Assembly: GCA_021790555.1 (NCBI GenBank)
Contig: JAJYGY010000152.1
Location: 1 to 9,084 of the forward strand
Length of the DNA: 9,084 bases
Direction: 5' to 3'
DNA from: a bacterium
GTDB taxonomy: Bacteria; Oederibacteriota; JAJYGY01
Under the pieces are notes generated by a model, which ran no database searches, was not told where the DNA came from, and worked only from the letters and a program-made list of their open reading frames with translations. Position numbers and translations under genes: made by a program. This document shows, one piece after another, positions 1-7,112 of the stretch (position 1 is its first letter; every line of letters begins with the position of its first letter).

Positions 1-72
1 ACCGAGAAGATGGGTCCCGAGGGCGACGCCTGGAAAAGGGCCCTGCGGGGGTTCGGGGGGATCCTCTACTGA
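1..72 (+). CDS. 3' end of an unidentified upstream gene (partial)
   Basis: An open frame enters from the left edge in frame 1 and stops at TGA 70-72. It gives a 23-residue tail ending in WKRALRGFGGILY. Nearly all its third codon positions are G or C, as in the genes downstream, so it is probably a true C-terminus rather than chance. The next gene begins within about 20 nt of the stop, which suggests co-transcription. The tail is too short for me to assign a family. Confidence 0.6.
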   Translation, partial: TEKMGPEGDAWKRALRGFGGILY

Positions 73-91
73 CATGGGAAAGGAAGACGGA

Positions 92-424
92 ATGGCCTCC
101 AAGGAAAAGCCGCAGAGCGAGGAGCTGGATTTCCTCAACCTGGTCCTGCTGCTGGCAGGGACCGCCAACATCGAGCTGGGTTTCGAGGGCAAGAGCGGGT
201 ACCGCAAGGACAAGGACCTGCCCCGGGCCCGCCAGCTGATCAACATGCTGGCCGCCCTGGAAAAGAGGACCCACGGCCGGCTCAGCGCCGAGGAGGGGCG
301 CGTGCTGACGGGCGCCCTGGCCGACCTGCAGCAGAAGTACGTCAAGGCCACGGGGCTGGGGCAGGTCAACCGGGCCACGGCCCACTGGGCCGCCCAGCAG
401 TACGGCAAAACCGCGAAGCACTGA
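92..424 (+). CDS. DUF1844 family small protein
   Basis: This is a 110-residue soluble protein of unknown function. Residues about 12-86 match the DUF1844 pattern as I know it: an N-terminal hydrophobic helix (LDFLNLVLLLAGTANIELG), then a charged linker, then an L-ARQLINMLAALEKRTHGRLS segment and a final helix ending LQQKYVKAT. Family members are typically about 100 residues and are common in Deltaproteobacteria and some other phyla; no biochemical role is known to me. An in-frame ATG at 74 would add six residues. I prefer ATG 92 because AGGAAG (81-86) sits 5 nt before it, whereas the 74 start has only a run of G upstream. The gene ends 4 nt before the TPR gene, so the two are probably co-transcribed. 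Nothing in the sequence links it directly to the polysaccharide genes; it may belong to the unit upstream. Confidence 0.85.
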   Translation: MASKEKPQSEELDFLNLVLLLAGTANIELGFEGKSGYRKDKDLPRARQLINMLAALEKRTHGRLSAEEGRVLTGALADLQQKYVKATGLGQVNRATAHWAAQQYGKTAKH

Positions 425-428
425 GGCG

Positions 429-1346
429 ATGGCAAAGGCGCGACACATGGCGTTGGCGGGGGGCCTGGCGCTGGCCCTGTCCTGGGCGGCCCCGGCCTGC
501 CGGGCCGCGGGCGGATGCGCCGCGGTCCAGGGGCTGCTGCGGCGGGGCGGCGACCTGAGGGAGCGGGGGCGGCCGGCGGACGCGGCGGCCTGTTTCCTGA
601 AGGCCGCGCGCCTGGCCCCGGACTGCGCCCAGGCCTTCTTCGGCGCGGGCCAGGCCGAGGAGGACCAGGGTTATTTCGCCCAGGCCGCGCGCGACTTCAA
701 GCGCAGCGTGGAGCTGTCGGTGGGGATGGCCGGGGGCTACTACCACCTGGGCCTGTGCCAGGCCAGGCAGGGCCTCTACGACCGGGCCATCGACAACTAC
801 CGCCTGGCCACCCAGCTGGCGCCCAGGGCCAGCGAGGTCTACTGCGCCCTGGCCATCGCCTACCGCCAGACCGGCCAGGAGCGGGCCTGCTTCGCCGCGG
901 TGCGGCAGAGCCTGGCCCTGCAGGCGGACTACGGCGGCGCCTGGAACGTGCTGGGCAACGCCTATGTCGACGAAGGCCGCTACGACCTGGCGGCCCAGGC
1001 CTACCTGAAGGCCATCGGCTGCACGCCCAACTACTTCAACGCCTACTACAACCTGGGGCTGGTCTACCAGGAACAGGGGCGCCTGGAGCCGGCCCGCGCG
1101 GCCCTGCGACGGGCCGTGGAGCTGAAGCCCGGCTTCTCCGACGCCTGGTACCGCCTGGCCCAGTGCCAGCGGGGCGACCCGGGCCAGGAGGAATACTGCC
1201 TGCGGCGCGCGGTGCGGTCGCGGCCGGACAATTTCCAGGCCCAGCTGGCCCTGCTGCACTTCTACCGGCGGCGGGGGGATCCGGCCAAGGCGGCGCTGCA
1301 GGAGCGGCGCTACCACCGGGCCGTGGAGGAGACCGCGCGGAAATAG
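429..1346 (+). CDS. exported tetratricopeptide-repeat (TPR) protein
   Basis: This 305-residue protein has a likely N-terminal signal peptide: a basic n-region (K3, R5, H6), a hydrophobic stretch at about residues 7-20, and a possible cleavage site after APACRA near residue 26. The rest is built almost entirely of TPR units in a near-perfect 34-residue register, starting near residues 33, 67, 101, 135, 169, 203, 237 (32 residues) and 269. Typical TPR positions are visible, for example AWNVLGNAYVDEGRYDLAAQAY and AYYNLGLVYQEQGRLEPA. No enzymatic domain is present, so a periplasmic or envelope scaffold role is inferred. ATG 429 has only a poorly spaced GAGG overlapping the previous stop. An in-frame ATG at 447 is preceded by AAAGG at 434-438, but starting there would remove the basic n-region, so I keep 429. 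It precedes two GT-C genes and may help assemble the glycan machinery, but the partner is unknown. Confidence 0.85.
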   Translation: MAKARHMALAGGLALALSWAAPACRAAGGCAAVQGLLRRGGDLRERGRPADAAACFLKAARLAPDCAQAFFGAGQAEEDQGYFAQAARDFKRSVELSVGMAGGYYHLGLCQARQGLYDRAIDNYRLATQLAPRASEVYCALAIAYRQTGQERACFAAVRQSLALQADYGGAWNVLGNAYVDEGRYDLAAQAYLKAIGCTPNYFNAYYNLGLVYQEQGRLEPARAALRRAVELKPGFSDAWYRLAQCQRGDPGQEEYCLRRAVRSRPDNFQAQLALLHFYRRRGDPAKAALQERRYHRAVEETARK

Positions 1347-1383
1347 GACCCGAAGCCGGCCGTGGACCGCACTCGAGGCTGCC

Positions 1384-2904
1384 TTGAAAGTCGGATGGAT
1401 GGCGCTTGTGGCGGCCCTGGCGCTGACGGTGCTGGCGCGGCTGCCCGGCTGGAACCTGCCCCTGGACCGAGACGAGGGCGAGTACGCCACCCTGGCCCAG
1501 CAATGGATCCGGGGCGGGGGGGTGCCCTACCGGGATTTCCTGGAGCAGAAGCCTCCGCTGGCCGTCTTCGTGGACATGGCGGCCCTGGAGATCCTGGGCC
1601 CCGGGGTGGGGTCCCTGCGGACGGCCGGCCTTGCCTGGATGGCGGCCAGCGCGGCGGCGGTGTGGCTGCTGGTGGCGTCCCTGGCGGGGGCCGGGGCTGG
1701 CCTGGTGGCCGCGCTCCTTTTCGCCCTGGCCTCCAGCCTGCCGGCCATCCAGGGCCTGGCCTTCAACACCGAGCAGCTCACCGCCCTGCCCATGGCGCTG
1801 GCGCTGTTTTGCCTGGTGGGGCGCGAGAGGGCGCCGGGAGAGGCGGGTTCCTGGAAAGGGGAGAGCCCCTTCCGGGGCGGCCCGGATGGGGGAGCCCGGC
1901 GGTGTGGGGAAGATGCACGCTGGTTTCTCGCGGGCCTTTGCGTGGGAGTGGCCGGCCTGGCCAAGCAGCCGGCCCTGCTGGCCCTGGCCTTCCTGCCCCT
2001 GCCGGGGTCCCGGACGCCCTCCCAGGCGGCGCGGCGCGGCCTGGCCATGGGCCTGGGCGGCCTGCTGCCCTGGCTCGCGGTCGCCGGCCTCTTCGCGCTG
2101 TGGGGCCCGGGGGCGCTGAAGGGCTTCGTCTTCTGCGTGTTCGGGTACAATTTTTCCTACGCCGGGCAGGGATGGACGGGCGCCGCGGGCCGGGCCCTGG
2201 ACGCGTCCAGGCGCCTGGCGCCCCTGCTGGGGCCCCTGGTCCTCGCGGCCCTGCTCGGGCTGGGGGCCTCCAGGCGCCCGCGGGGCGGTTGGGCCGGGCC
2301 GCTGGCGGCCTGGCTTCTCAGCGCGGCGGCGGGCCTGGGCCTTTCGGCCAGGTTCTATCCCCATTATTTCCTGGCCCTGGCGGCCCCGCTGGCCTGCCTG
2401 GCCTCGCTGTGGATCGCCGGCGGACCCTGGAGGGGCCCGGGCGCGGCGGCGCGGCTGGCCCTGCTTTCGGCCCTGCTGGCGGGCTGGGCCTGGAATTCGC
2501 TGCCCTACTGGCGCGCCGCCGGCGGGGGCGCGAAGTCGCGCATGATGTACGGCCTGGACCGGTTCGCCCTGGCTCCCGGCGCGGCCGAGGCCATCCGGGC
2601 CGCGGACCCGCGGGGCGGGCGCCTGTGGATCTGGGGCAGCGAGGCGGAGCTTTACTTCCTTTCCGGCCTGCGCCCGGCCAGCCGGTTCCTGTTCGATTAT
2701 CCCTTCACCGGAGAGTCCCCGGCCTGGCCCGGCGGAGGGGCCGAACTGCTTTCCGGCGTCGAGGACGCGCGCACGGGGGTGGCGGTCCTGGCGGCCCCCC
2801 TGGATCCCTCCTCGCCGCTGCAGGCGGCCCTGGCCGGGGCGCTTGGACGCGATTTCCGTCCCTGGACCAGGTCCGGGGGCATGCTGATCGCGGTGAGGAA
2901 GTAG
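1384..2904 (+). CDS. GT-C membrane glycosyltransferase (ArnT/PMT-like, GT39/GT83-type)
   Basis: This 506-residue polytopic inner-membrane protein probably transfers a sugar from a polyprenyl-phosphate donor to a periplasmic acceptor. After the first membrane helix it carries DRDEGEY at 28-34, the acidic first-loop motif holding the family's catalytic Asp, followed by VPYRDFLEQKPPLAVF. Further family-like features are GLAKQP (191-196), FYPHYFLALAAPL (324-336) and a soluble C-terminal region from about residue 385 containing LWIWGSEAELYFLSGLRP. Donor and acceptor cannot be read from sequence. The start is TTG 1384 with GAGG at 1375-1378, 5 nt upstream; ATG 1399 is an alternative that would shorten the first helix. 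Residues about 149-178 (RERAPGEAGSWKGESPFRGG and on) form an unusually long Gly/Arg-rich loop where I would expect a short linker; its DNA looks like a small inserted repeat. Confidence 0.85.
   Translation: MKVGWMALVAALALTVLARLPGWNLPLDRDEGEYATLAQQWIRGGGVPYRDFLEQKPPLAVFVDMAALEILGPGVGSLRTAGLAWMAASAAAVWLLVASLAGAGAGLVAALLFALASSLPAIQGLAFNTEQLTALPMALALFCLVGRERAPGEAGSWKGESPFRGGPDGGARRCGEDARWFLAGLCVGVAGLAKQPALLALAFLPLPGSRTPSQAARRGLAMGLGGLLPWLAVAGLFALWGPGALKGFVFCVFGYNFSYAGQGWTGAAGRALDASRRLAPLLGPLVLAALLGLGASRRPRGGWAGPLAAWLLSAAAGLGLSARFYPHYFLALAAPLACLASLWIAGGPWRGPGAAARLALLSALLAGWAWNSLPYWRAAGGGAKSRMMYGLDRFALAPGAAEAIRAADPRGGRLWIWGSEAELYFLSGLRPASRFLFDYPFTGESPAWPGGGAELLSGVEDARTGVAVLAAPLDPSSPLQAALAGALGRDFRPWTRSGGMLIAVRK
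1822..1932. repeat. possible small in-frame repeat insertion flanked by a 7-bp inverted repeat
   Basis: CGCGAGA (1822-1828) and TCTCGCG (1926-1932) are a perfect 7-bp inverted repeat. They bracket the DNA that encodes the anomalous loop of the GT-C gene. Inside it, GGAAAGGGG (1853-1861) pairs with CCCCTTCC (1866-1873) across an AGAG loop, leaving one bulged A: a strong 8-bp hairpin. Two GCCCGG copies follow, around 1880-1900. This could be a REP- or MITE-like element that inserted in frame, or simply GC-rich loop sequence. I see no second copy in the window and no clear target-site duplication. Confidence 0.35.
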
Positions 2905-2946
2905 GGGGCGAAGGCGCGGGCGGCCGGGAACCCGGGAGTCGGATCC

Positions 2947-5025
2947 ATGCGAAGGCTGAAATTCTTCCTGTTGTTCTGCACCGTGCTGGCGGCCACGCTG
3001 TGGGGCCTGCGCGTCTACCCGGTCCCCTTCGGCGGGGCCCTGGAGCCGGCCCGCGACCTGCTGCTGCTGGGCGTGCTGCTGCTGCTGACCCTGGCCACCG
3101 GGCGCCTGATTTTGAAGCGCTTCACGCTGTTCTGCCACACGCTCACCGAGGAGCTGGTCTTCAGCTTCGGCCTGGGGTGCATGGTCTTCTCGCTGCTGGC
3201 CCAGGCCCTGGGCAGCTTCGGGCTGCTGAAGTTCCCCACCATCCTGCTGCTGCTCAGCGCCTGGGGCTTCGGCGTCTCCGACCACCTGGAATATTTCCTG
3301 GCCTCGCTGGCCCGGGCTTTCCGGCCGCGCCCCCACGCGCCGGCCGCGCCGGCGCCGGCCGACGGGCCCCTGGCCTGGCTTTCCTGGGGCGCGCTGTGGT
3401 GGACGGGCCTGGCCCTGCTTCCCCTGGCCCTGGCGCCCGTCACCTTCTACGACAGCCTGCTCTACCACCTGGCCATGCCCCAGGAATGGCTCAAGACCGG
3501 CTGGACCCTGCCCCTGGCCCACAACCTCTTCACCTGGCTGCCCCACGCCGGCGAGCTGTACTGGTCGCTGTGCCTGGGCCTGGACGGGCCCAATTCCAGC
3601 CTGCCCGCGCTGTTCAACCTTTCCTGCGGGGTGATGGCCGGCCTGGGCCTGGCGGCGGCCATGCGGCGCTTCGTGCCCGAGGGCAACCCGGTGCTGGGCG
3701 CGGCCCTGTTTCTCAGCCAGTCGGTGGCGGCGCTGGCCTTCGGGGCGCTCATCCCCGACGGCCTGATGTCCCTGCTGTGCCTGCTGTCGCTGCTGGCCCT
3801 GCTCAACGCCTCGCAGGACAGGAACCACCAGTTCAAGGCGGCCTGGATCCGGCTGGCCTTCCTCCTGGCCGGCGCCGCCGTGGCGGTGAAGGGCGTGGCC
3901 CTGCTCCACGCCCTCGCGCTGGCGCCCCTGCTGGGCTGGATGGCCTGGCGGGAGAAGGCGCTGCGCCGGCCCTGGCTGGCCCTCTCCTGCCTGGGCCTGG
4001 CCCTGGCGCCGCTCCTGCCCGGGCTGGCCCAGTCCGCCTGGCTGACCGGGAATCCCTTCTATCCCTTCGGGCTGAGCCTGTTCGGGAAGGAATTCCTGAG
4101 GCCTGCTTCGGCGTCCTACCTGGCCTCGATGGCCACCTACGGGCTGGCCGGCCAGCCCTGGTGGAGGCAGGCGCTGCTGCTTCCCTGGGACCTCACCTTC
4201 CACGCCGGGCTGCTGGGCGGGGACGGCACCTTGTCCCCGCTCTTCCTGGGCCTGCTGCCCGCCGCGCTGCTGCTGAGGCCGGGCCGCGAACTGAAGATGG
4301 CCTTCGCCTACCTGGCCTGCTTCGGCCTGCTGTGGGCTTTGACAGGCCAGGTGCTTCGCTATACCCTGGGCGCCCTGCCCGCGGCCTGCCTGCTGGCCGC
4401 CTTCGCCGTGGGCGAGGTGCGGGTCTGGGCCCGTTCGCGGGGGCTGGCCTTCGCCTGGGAGCTGCTGGTGGGCCTGGGCCTGGTGGTGGCCGCGGCCCAG
4501 ACCAGCCTGATCGTGGTGAAGGATTTCGACCCGGTGCGGGTGTCCCTGGGGCTGGAATCGCGCCAGCAGTACCTGCGGGACCGCGTGTCCTACGCGGCCG
4601 CGGCCGACTGGGCCCAGGAGCACCTGCCCGCCGACGCCGGGATCCTGGTGCTGGGCGAGTCGCGCACGGCCTACCTGCCGGGGCGTCCCCTGGCGGCCAG
4701 CCCCTTCGAGGAGCACCCCTTTTCGGCCTGGCTGAGGCAGTCCCGCGACGTGGCCCAGCTCGACGAGAAGGTGAAGGAGGCCGGCTGCTCCTGGGTGCTG
4801 ATCAACCAGGCAGAATGGAGGCGGCTGGACCAGGGCCCGCCCCCCCACTACGACTACTTCGACGACGCGCGCGAACGCAACCTCTTCCGCGACTGGGAGA
4901 GGGACGGCCTCGCGCTCAAGTTCGAGCGCGACGGCGCCCTGCTCTACAAGGTGCGTCCCAGGCCGCTTCCCCCGCCCCCCTCGGTGGAGGGGATAGGCGG
5001 ATTCCCGGCTCCCTTCAAGTCCTGA
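2947..5025 (+). CDS. large GT-C-like membrane glycosyltransferase with periplasmic C-terminal domain
   Basis: This 692-residue polytopic membrane protein has roughly a dozen hydrophobic segments. The family-like signature is VTFYDSLLYHLAMPQEW at 165-181, in the first large loop position, where D169 may be the catalytic acidic residue. It is followed by HNLFTWLPHAGELYW (192-206). WLTGNPFYPFG (365-375) is another motif common in such GT-C proteins. A soluble region follows from about residue 530, with GILVLGESRTAYLPG (565-579) and a GCSWVLIN segment. It probably uses a polyprenyl-phosphate sugar; the sugar is unknown. The start ATG 2947 has GGGAG at 2934-2938, partly within a CCGGG/CCCGG inverted repeat (2924-2935) that could mask it. 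The last ~24 residues, after ALLYKV, are proline-rich and look like an appended tail. It is tandem with the preceding GT-C gene (42 nt gap), but the two proteins are not obvious duplicates. Confidence 0.75.
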   Translation: MRRLKFFLLFCTVLAATLWGLRVYPVPFGGALEPARDLLLLGVLLLLTLATGRLILKRFTLFCHTLTEELVFSFGLGCMVFSLLAQALGSFGLLKFPTILLLLSAWGFGVSDHLEYFLASLARAFRPRPHAPAAPAPADGPLAWLSWGALWWTGLALLPLALAPVTFYDSLLYHLAMPQEWLKTGWTLPLAHNLFTWLPHAGELYWSLCLGLDGPNSSLPALFNLSCGVMAGLGLAAAMRRFVPEGNPVLGAALFLSQSVAALAFGALIPDGLMSLLCLLSLLALLNASQDRNHQFKAAWIRLAFLLAGAAVAVKGVALLHALALAPLLGWMAWREKALRRPWLALSCLGLALAPLLPGLAQSAWLTGNPFYPFGLSLFGKEFLRPASASYLASMATYGLAGQPWWRQALLLPWDLTFHAGLLGGDGTLSPLFLGLLPAALLLRPGRELKMAFAYLACFGLLWALTGQVLRYTLGALPAACLLAAFAVGEVRVWARSRGLAFAWELLVGLGLVVAAAQTSLIVVKDFDPVRVSLGLESRQQYLRDRVSYAAAADWAQEHLPADAGILVLGESRTAYLPGRPLAASPFEEHPFSAWLRQSRDVAQLDEKVKEAGCSWVLINQAEWRRLDQGPPPHYDYFDDARERNLFRDWERDGLALKFERDGALLYKVRPRPLPPPPSVEGIGGFPAPFKS

Positions 5026-5071
5026 GGGCTTCCGCCCCCGGCGGCGCCCCTTTCCAACTTCATGGAGACGC

Positions 5072-6160
5072 ATGAAACCCTGGCTCGCCTACGCCGCCAC
5101 CTTCGGCGCCGCCTTCCTGGCCATGCTGGTTTTCACCCCCCTGGCCATGGCCGCGGCCCGGAGGCTGGGCTTTTTGGACAGGCCCAACACGGCCCTGAAG
5201 CGCCACGAAAAGCCCGTGCCCTACCTGGGGGGCCTGGCCATCTTCGCCTCCTTCAGCCTGGCCCTGACCGGGTCCAAATTCTTCCTTTTCCCCCACCCCA
5301 CGGGCCTGTGGCCCGCGGCCCTGGACGTCTTCAAGGGCGTGTACGCCATCTGGCTGGGGGCCCTGTTGAGCACCCTGCTGGGCCTGGTGGACGACGCCCG
5401 GGCCCTGAGCCCCTCGGCCAAGTTCGGCGGGCAGCTGGTGGCCGCCCTGGCCCTGGTGTGGTGCGGCATCCACATCCGCTTCGTGCCCCAGCCCTGGCTG
5501 GCCGTGGTCCTGACCCTGCTGTGGGTGGTGGGCGTCTCCAACGCCATGAACTTCGTCGACATCCTGGACGGGCTGGCGGCCGGCGGCGCCGGCATCGCGG
5601 CCCTGGGGTTCTTCCTGTTTTCCCAGCACGTGGGGAGGGACAACGACTCCATCGCGGCCCTGGCCCTGGCCGGCGCCTGCGCCGGGTTTTTGGTCTTCAA
5701 CTTCGCCCCGGCCCGCATCTACATGGGCGACGCGGGGTCGATGATGCTGGGTTTCGTGCTGGCGGCCATCTCGCTCAACGAGACCTATTCGCGCCAGAAC
5801 CTGCTGGCGGTGCTCTCCCCCCTGCTCATCCTCAGCCTGCCCGTCTTCGACGTGCTGCTGATGAGCGTCATCCGCACGCGCAAGGGAATCCCCCCCTGGA
5901 AGGGCTCCCCCGACCACATCCCCCTGCGCCTGCGGCACCTGGGCTTTTCCAAGCGCGCCACGGCCCTCATCCTCTACGCCGCCACGGCGGCCTTGAGCCT
6001 GCTGGCCTACGGGGCCTCCTTCCTGCCGGGCCGCGACGCCGTGCTGGTGTGGGCCCTGGTGGGCCTGTCGGCCTTCCTGGCCGGGGCCTGGCTGATGGGG
6101 ATTCCCATGCCGCACGACCGCCCCGGGGAGGGCAAGCCGGCCCGCCACCGGAGGCGCTGA
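5072..6160 (+). CDS. polyprenyl-phosphate sugar-1-phosphate transferase (WecA/TagO/MraY superfamily)
   Basis: This 362-residue multi-pass membrane enzyme is predicted to transfer a HexNAc-1-phosphate, probably GlcNAc-1-P, from a UDP-sugar to undecaprenyl phosphate, the first step of lipid-linked glycan assembly. Superfamily motifs appear in order: DRPNTALKRHEKPVPYLGGL (36-55), GLVDDAR with the Mg-binding Asp pair at 107-108, NAMNFVDILDGLAAG (157-171), GDAGSMMLGF (219-228), and a cytoplasmic loop with the DHIPLRLRHLG motif (281-291) that bears the HxxxR-type substrate residues. The third motif reads FVDILDG rather than the commoner LIDGLDG, which is a variant and not a loss. Length is normal for the family. 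The start ATG 5072 has GGAG at 5064-5067. It follows two GT-C genes, consistent with a surface-polysaccharide locus. WecA-type is preferred over MraY from motif wording and context; the exact sugar is not determinable. Confidence 0.9.
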   Translation: MKPWLAYAATFGAAFLAMLVFTPLAMAAARRLGFLDRPNTALKRHEKPVPYLGGLAIFASFSLALTGSKFFLFPHPTGLWPAALDVFKGVYAIWLGALLSTLLGLVDDARALSPSAKFGGQLVAALALVWCGIHIRFVPQPWLAVVLTLLWVVGVSNAMNFVDILDGLAAGGAGIAALGFFLFSQHVGRDNDSIAALALAGACAGFLVFNFAPARIYMGDAGSMMLGFVLAAISLNETYSRQNLLAVLSPLLILSLPVFDVLLMSVIRTRKGIPPWKGSPDHIPLRLRHLGFSKRATALILYAATAALSLLAYGASFLPGRDAVLVWALVGLSAFLAGAWLMGIPMPHDRPGEGKPARHRRR

Positions 6161-6205
6161 GGGGTCCCGCCCCCCGCTTCCCGCACCCGAGAGGAATGGC
6201 AAGCC

Positions 6206-7069
6206 ATGACCTTTGAAGTGAGAATGTTGTCCTCGCTGCTGATGGACCAGCCCGGGATCGTGGCCGAGACCCTGGAGCCCTGCCTGCGCGCGCCGGTGGG
6301 GGCCAAGCTGCTGCTGGACCTCACCGACCTGCAGTACAGCTCGGCCTTCGGCATCGCCGCCCTGGGCGCCCGGCTGATGTGGCTGATCCGGACCCGCCGG
6401 ATGCCCTCGGGCAGCACCATCCGCCGGCCGGCCTCCAACCGGCTGGGCAACGAGCTGGTGCGCATGGGCCTGGTGCGCCTGGTGCAGGAGGCCTCCGACT
6501 CGGTCTACCGCGCCACCGACCCGCAGCAGAGGCCCCAGGAACTGTGGGTGCTGGACCGGGAGGCCGACCTGGAGGTGGCGGCCCAGCGGCTCTGCCTGCT
6601 GCTGCGGGGCGTGCTGCCGGCGCCCGAGGACAGCTGGGCCAAGGTGGCCGAGGTGATGCGCCGGGCCGGCTCCAACGTCTTCCGCCATGCCCAGGCGGTG
6701 AGCGGCGCGGTGCTGTGCGGCCAGGCCTACCCCCGCAGCGGCTACGTGGAGTTCGCCGTGGCCGACACGGGACGGGGCCTGCGCGAGGCCCTGGCCCAGC
6801 AGCCCGGCCTCAACCAGGGGCCGGATTCGGACCTGAAGGCCGTGCAGGCCGTGCTGGGCGTGCGCCTGCTGGACCCCCGCAGCGGCGAGTCGCGCCCGGG
6901 AACCCTGGCCACCCTGGCGGCCACCGCCCGGCGCAACGGCGGCGAGATGGCCATCCTTTCGGGGGCCGCCTCGCTGCACCTGCGCGCCGGCGACGCCAAG
7001 GCCTACGGACACAAGGCCTACCCGGGCACCGTGGTGGGCATGCGGCTCTACCTGGTGAAGGACCTGTAG
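6206..7069 (+). CDS. STAS-like / GHKL (HATPase) fusion, probable anti-sigma-type regulator
   Basis: This is a 287-residue soluble cytoplasmic protein. Residues about 5-95 resemble a STAS domain: LLLDLTDLQYSSAFGIAALG (35-54) matches the strand-helix containing the phosphorylatable Ser of anti-anti-sigma factors, here SS at 45-46 with Tyr instead of the usual preceding Asp, and MGLVRLV (87-93) ends the fold. Residues about 110-287 look like a GHKL ATPase: an N-box with E149 and N157 (EVMRRAGSNVFRHA), a G1 box VADTGRG (185-191), a G2-like LAATARRNGGEMAILSG (237-253) and a terminal GTVVGMRLYL (274-283). No DHp domain or conserved His is present, so it is not an ordinary histidine kinase. By family analogy it may phosphorylate or bind a partner in a partner-switch. 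GAGGAA (6191-6196) lies 9 nt before ATG 6206. It sits 45 nt after the WecA-like gene. Confidence 0.7.
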   Translation: MTFEVRMLSSLLMDQPGIVAETLEPCLRAPVGAKLLLDLTDLQYSSAFGIAALGARLMWLIRTRRMPSGSTIRRPASNRLGNELVRMGLVRLVQEASDSVYRATDPQQRPQELWVLDREADLEVAAQRLCLLLRGVLPAPEDSWAKVAEVMRRAGSNVFRHAQAVSGAVLCGQAYPRSGYVEFAVADTGRGLREALAQQPGLNQGPDSDLKAVQAVLGVRLLDPRSGESRPGTLATLAATARRNGGEMAILSGAASLHLRAGDAKAYGHKAYPGTVVGMRLYLVKDL

Positions 7070-7102
7070 GCCCGCACGCGTCCGTTTTCGCTGGATCATT
7101 TT

Positions 7103-7112
7103 GGAGGCCTCC
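7103..7112. promoter_or_regulatory. palindrome overlapping the antitoxin RBS
   Basis: GGAGGCCTCC is a perfect 10-bp palindrome immediately before the antitoxin start codon. Its left half is the Shine-Dalgarno sequence GGAGG (7103-7107), 5 nt from GTG 7113. It sits in a locally AT-richer pocket (about 7084-7103) compared with its surroundings. Ribbon-helix-helix antitoxins commonly bind short palindromes in their own leader, so this is a candidate autoregulatory operator. Chance occurrence in GC-rich DNA is also possible. I could not identify clear -35 and -10 boxes. Confidence 0.35.

Noticed and set aside
5026..5037. GGGC-TTCC-GCCC hairpin after the second GT-C gene as an intrinsic terminator
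   Set aside because: The stem is only 4 bp and is followed by C/G-rich sequence with no T-run. Close spacing to the WecA-like gene favours read-through.
1036..5073. A 1345-codon open frame on the minus strand, rich in Gln, Gly, Pro and Arg
   Set aside because: It is antisense to three well-supported + strand genes. Its composition is what the reverse complement of Leu/Ala-rich, G/C-ending codons gives, and no domain is recognisable.
1362..5075. A 1237-codon + strand open frame overlapping both GT-C genes
   Set aside because: It is a frame-shifted shadow of high-GC genes with Gly/Pro/Arg-rich low-complexity translation. The other frame gives clear membrane proteins with family motifs.
6206..7069. 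Sensor histidine kinase assignment for the STAS/ATPase protein
   Set aside because: The ATP-binding boxes are present, but there is no DHp helix with a conserved phospho-acceptor His, no membrane segment and no response regulator nearby.
5060..7099. A 679-codon minus-strand open frame
   Set aside because: It is antisense to the WecA-like and STAS/ATPase genes, with His/Gln/Gly-rich composition typical of a GC-rich shadow and no motifs.
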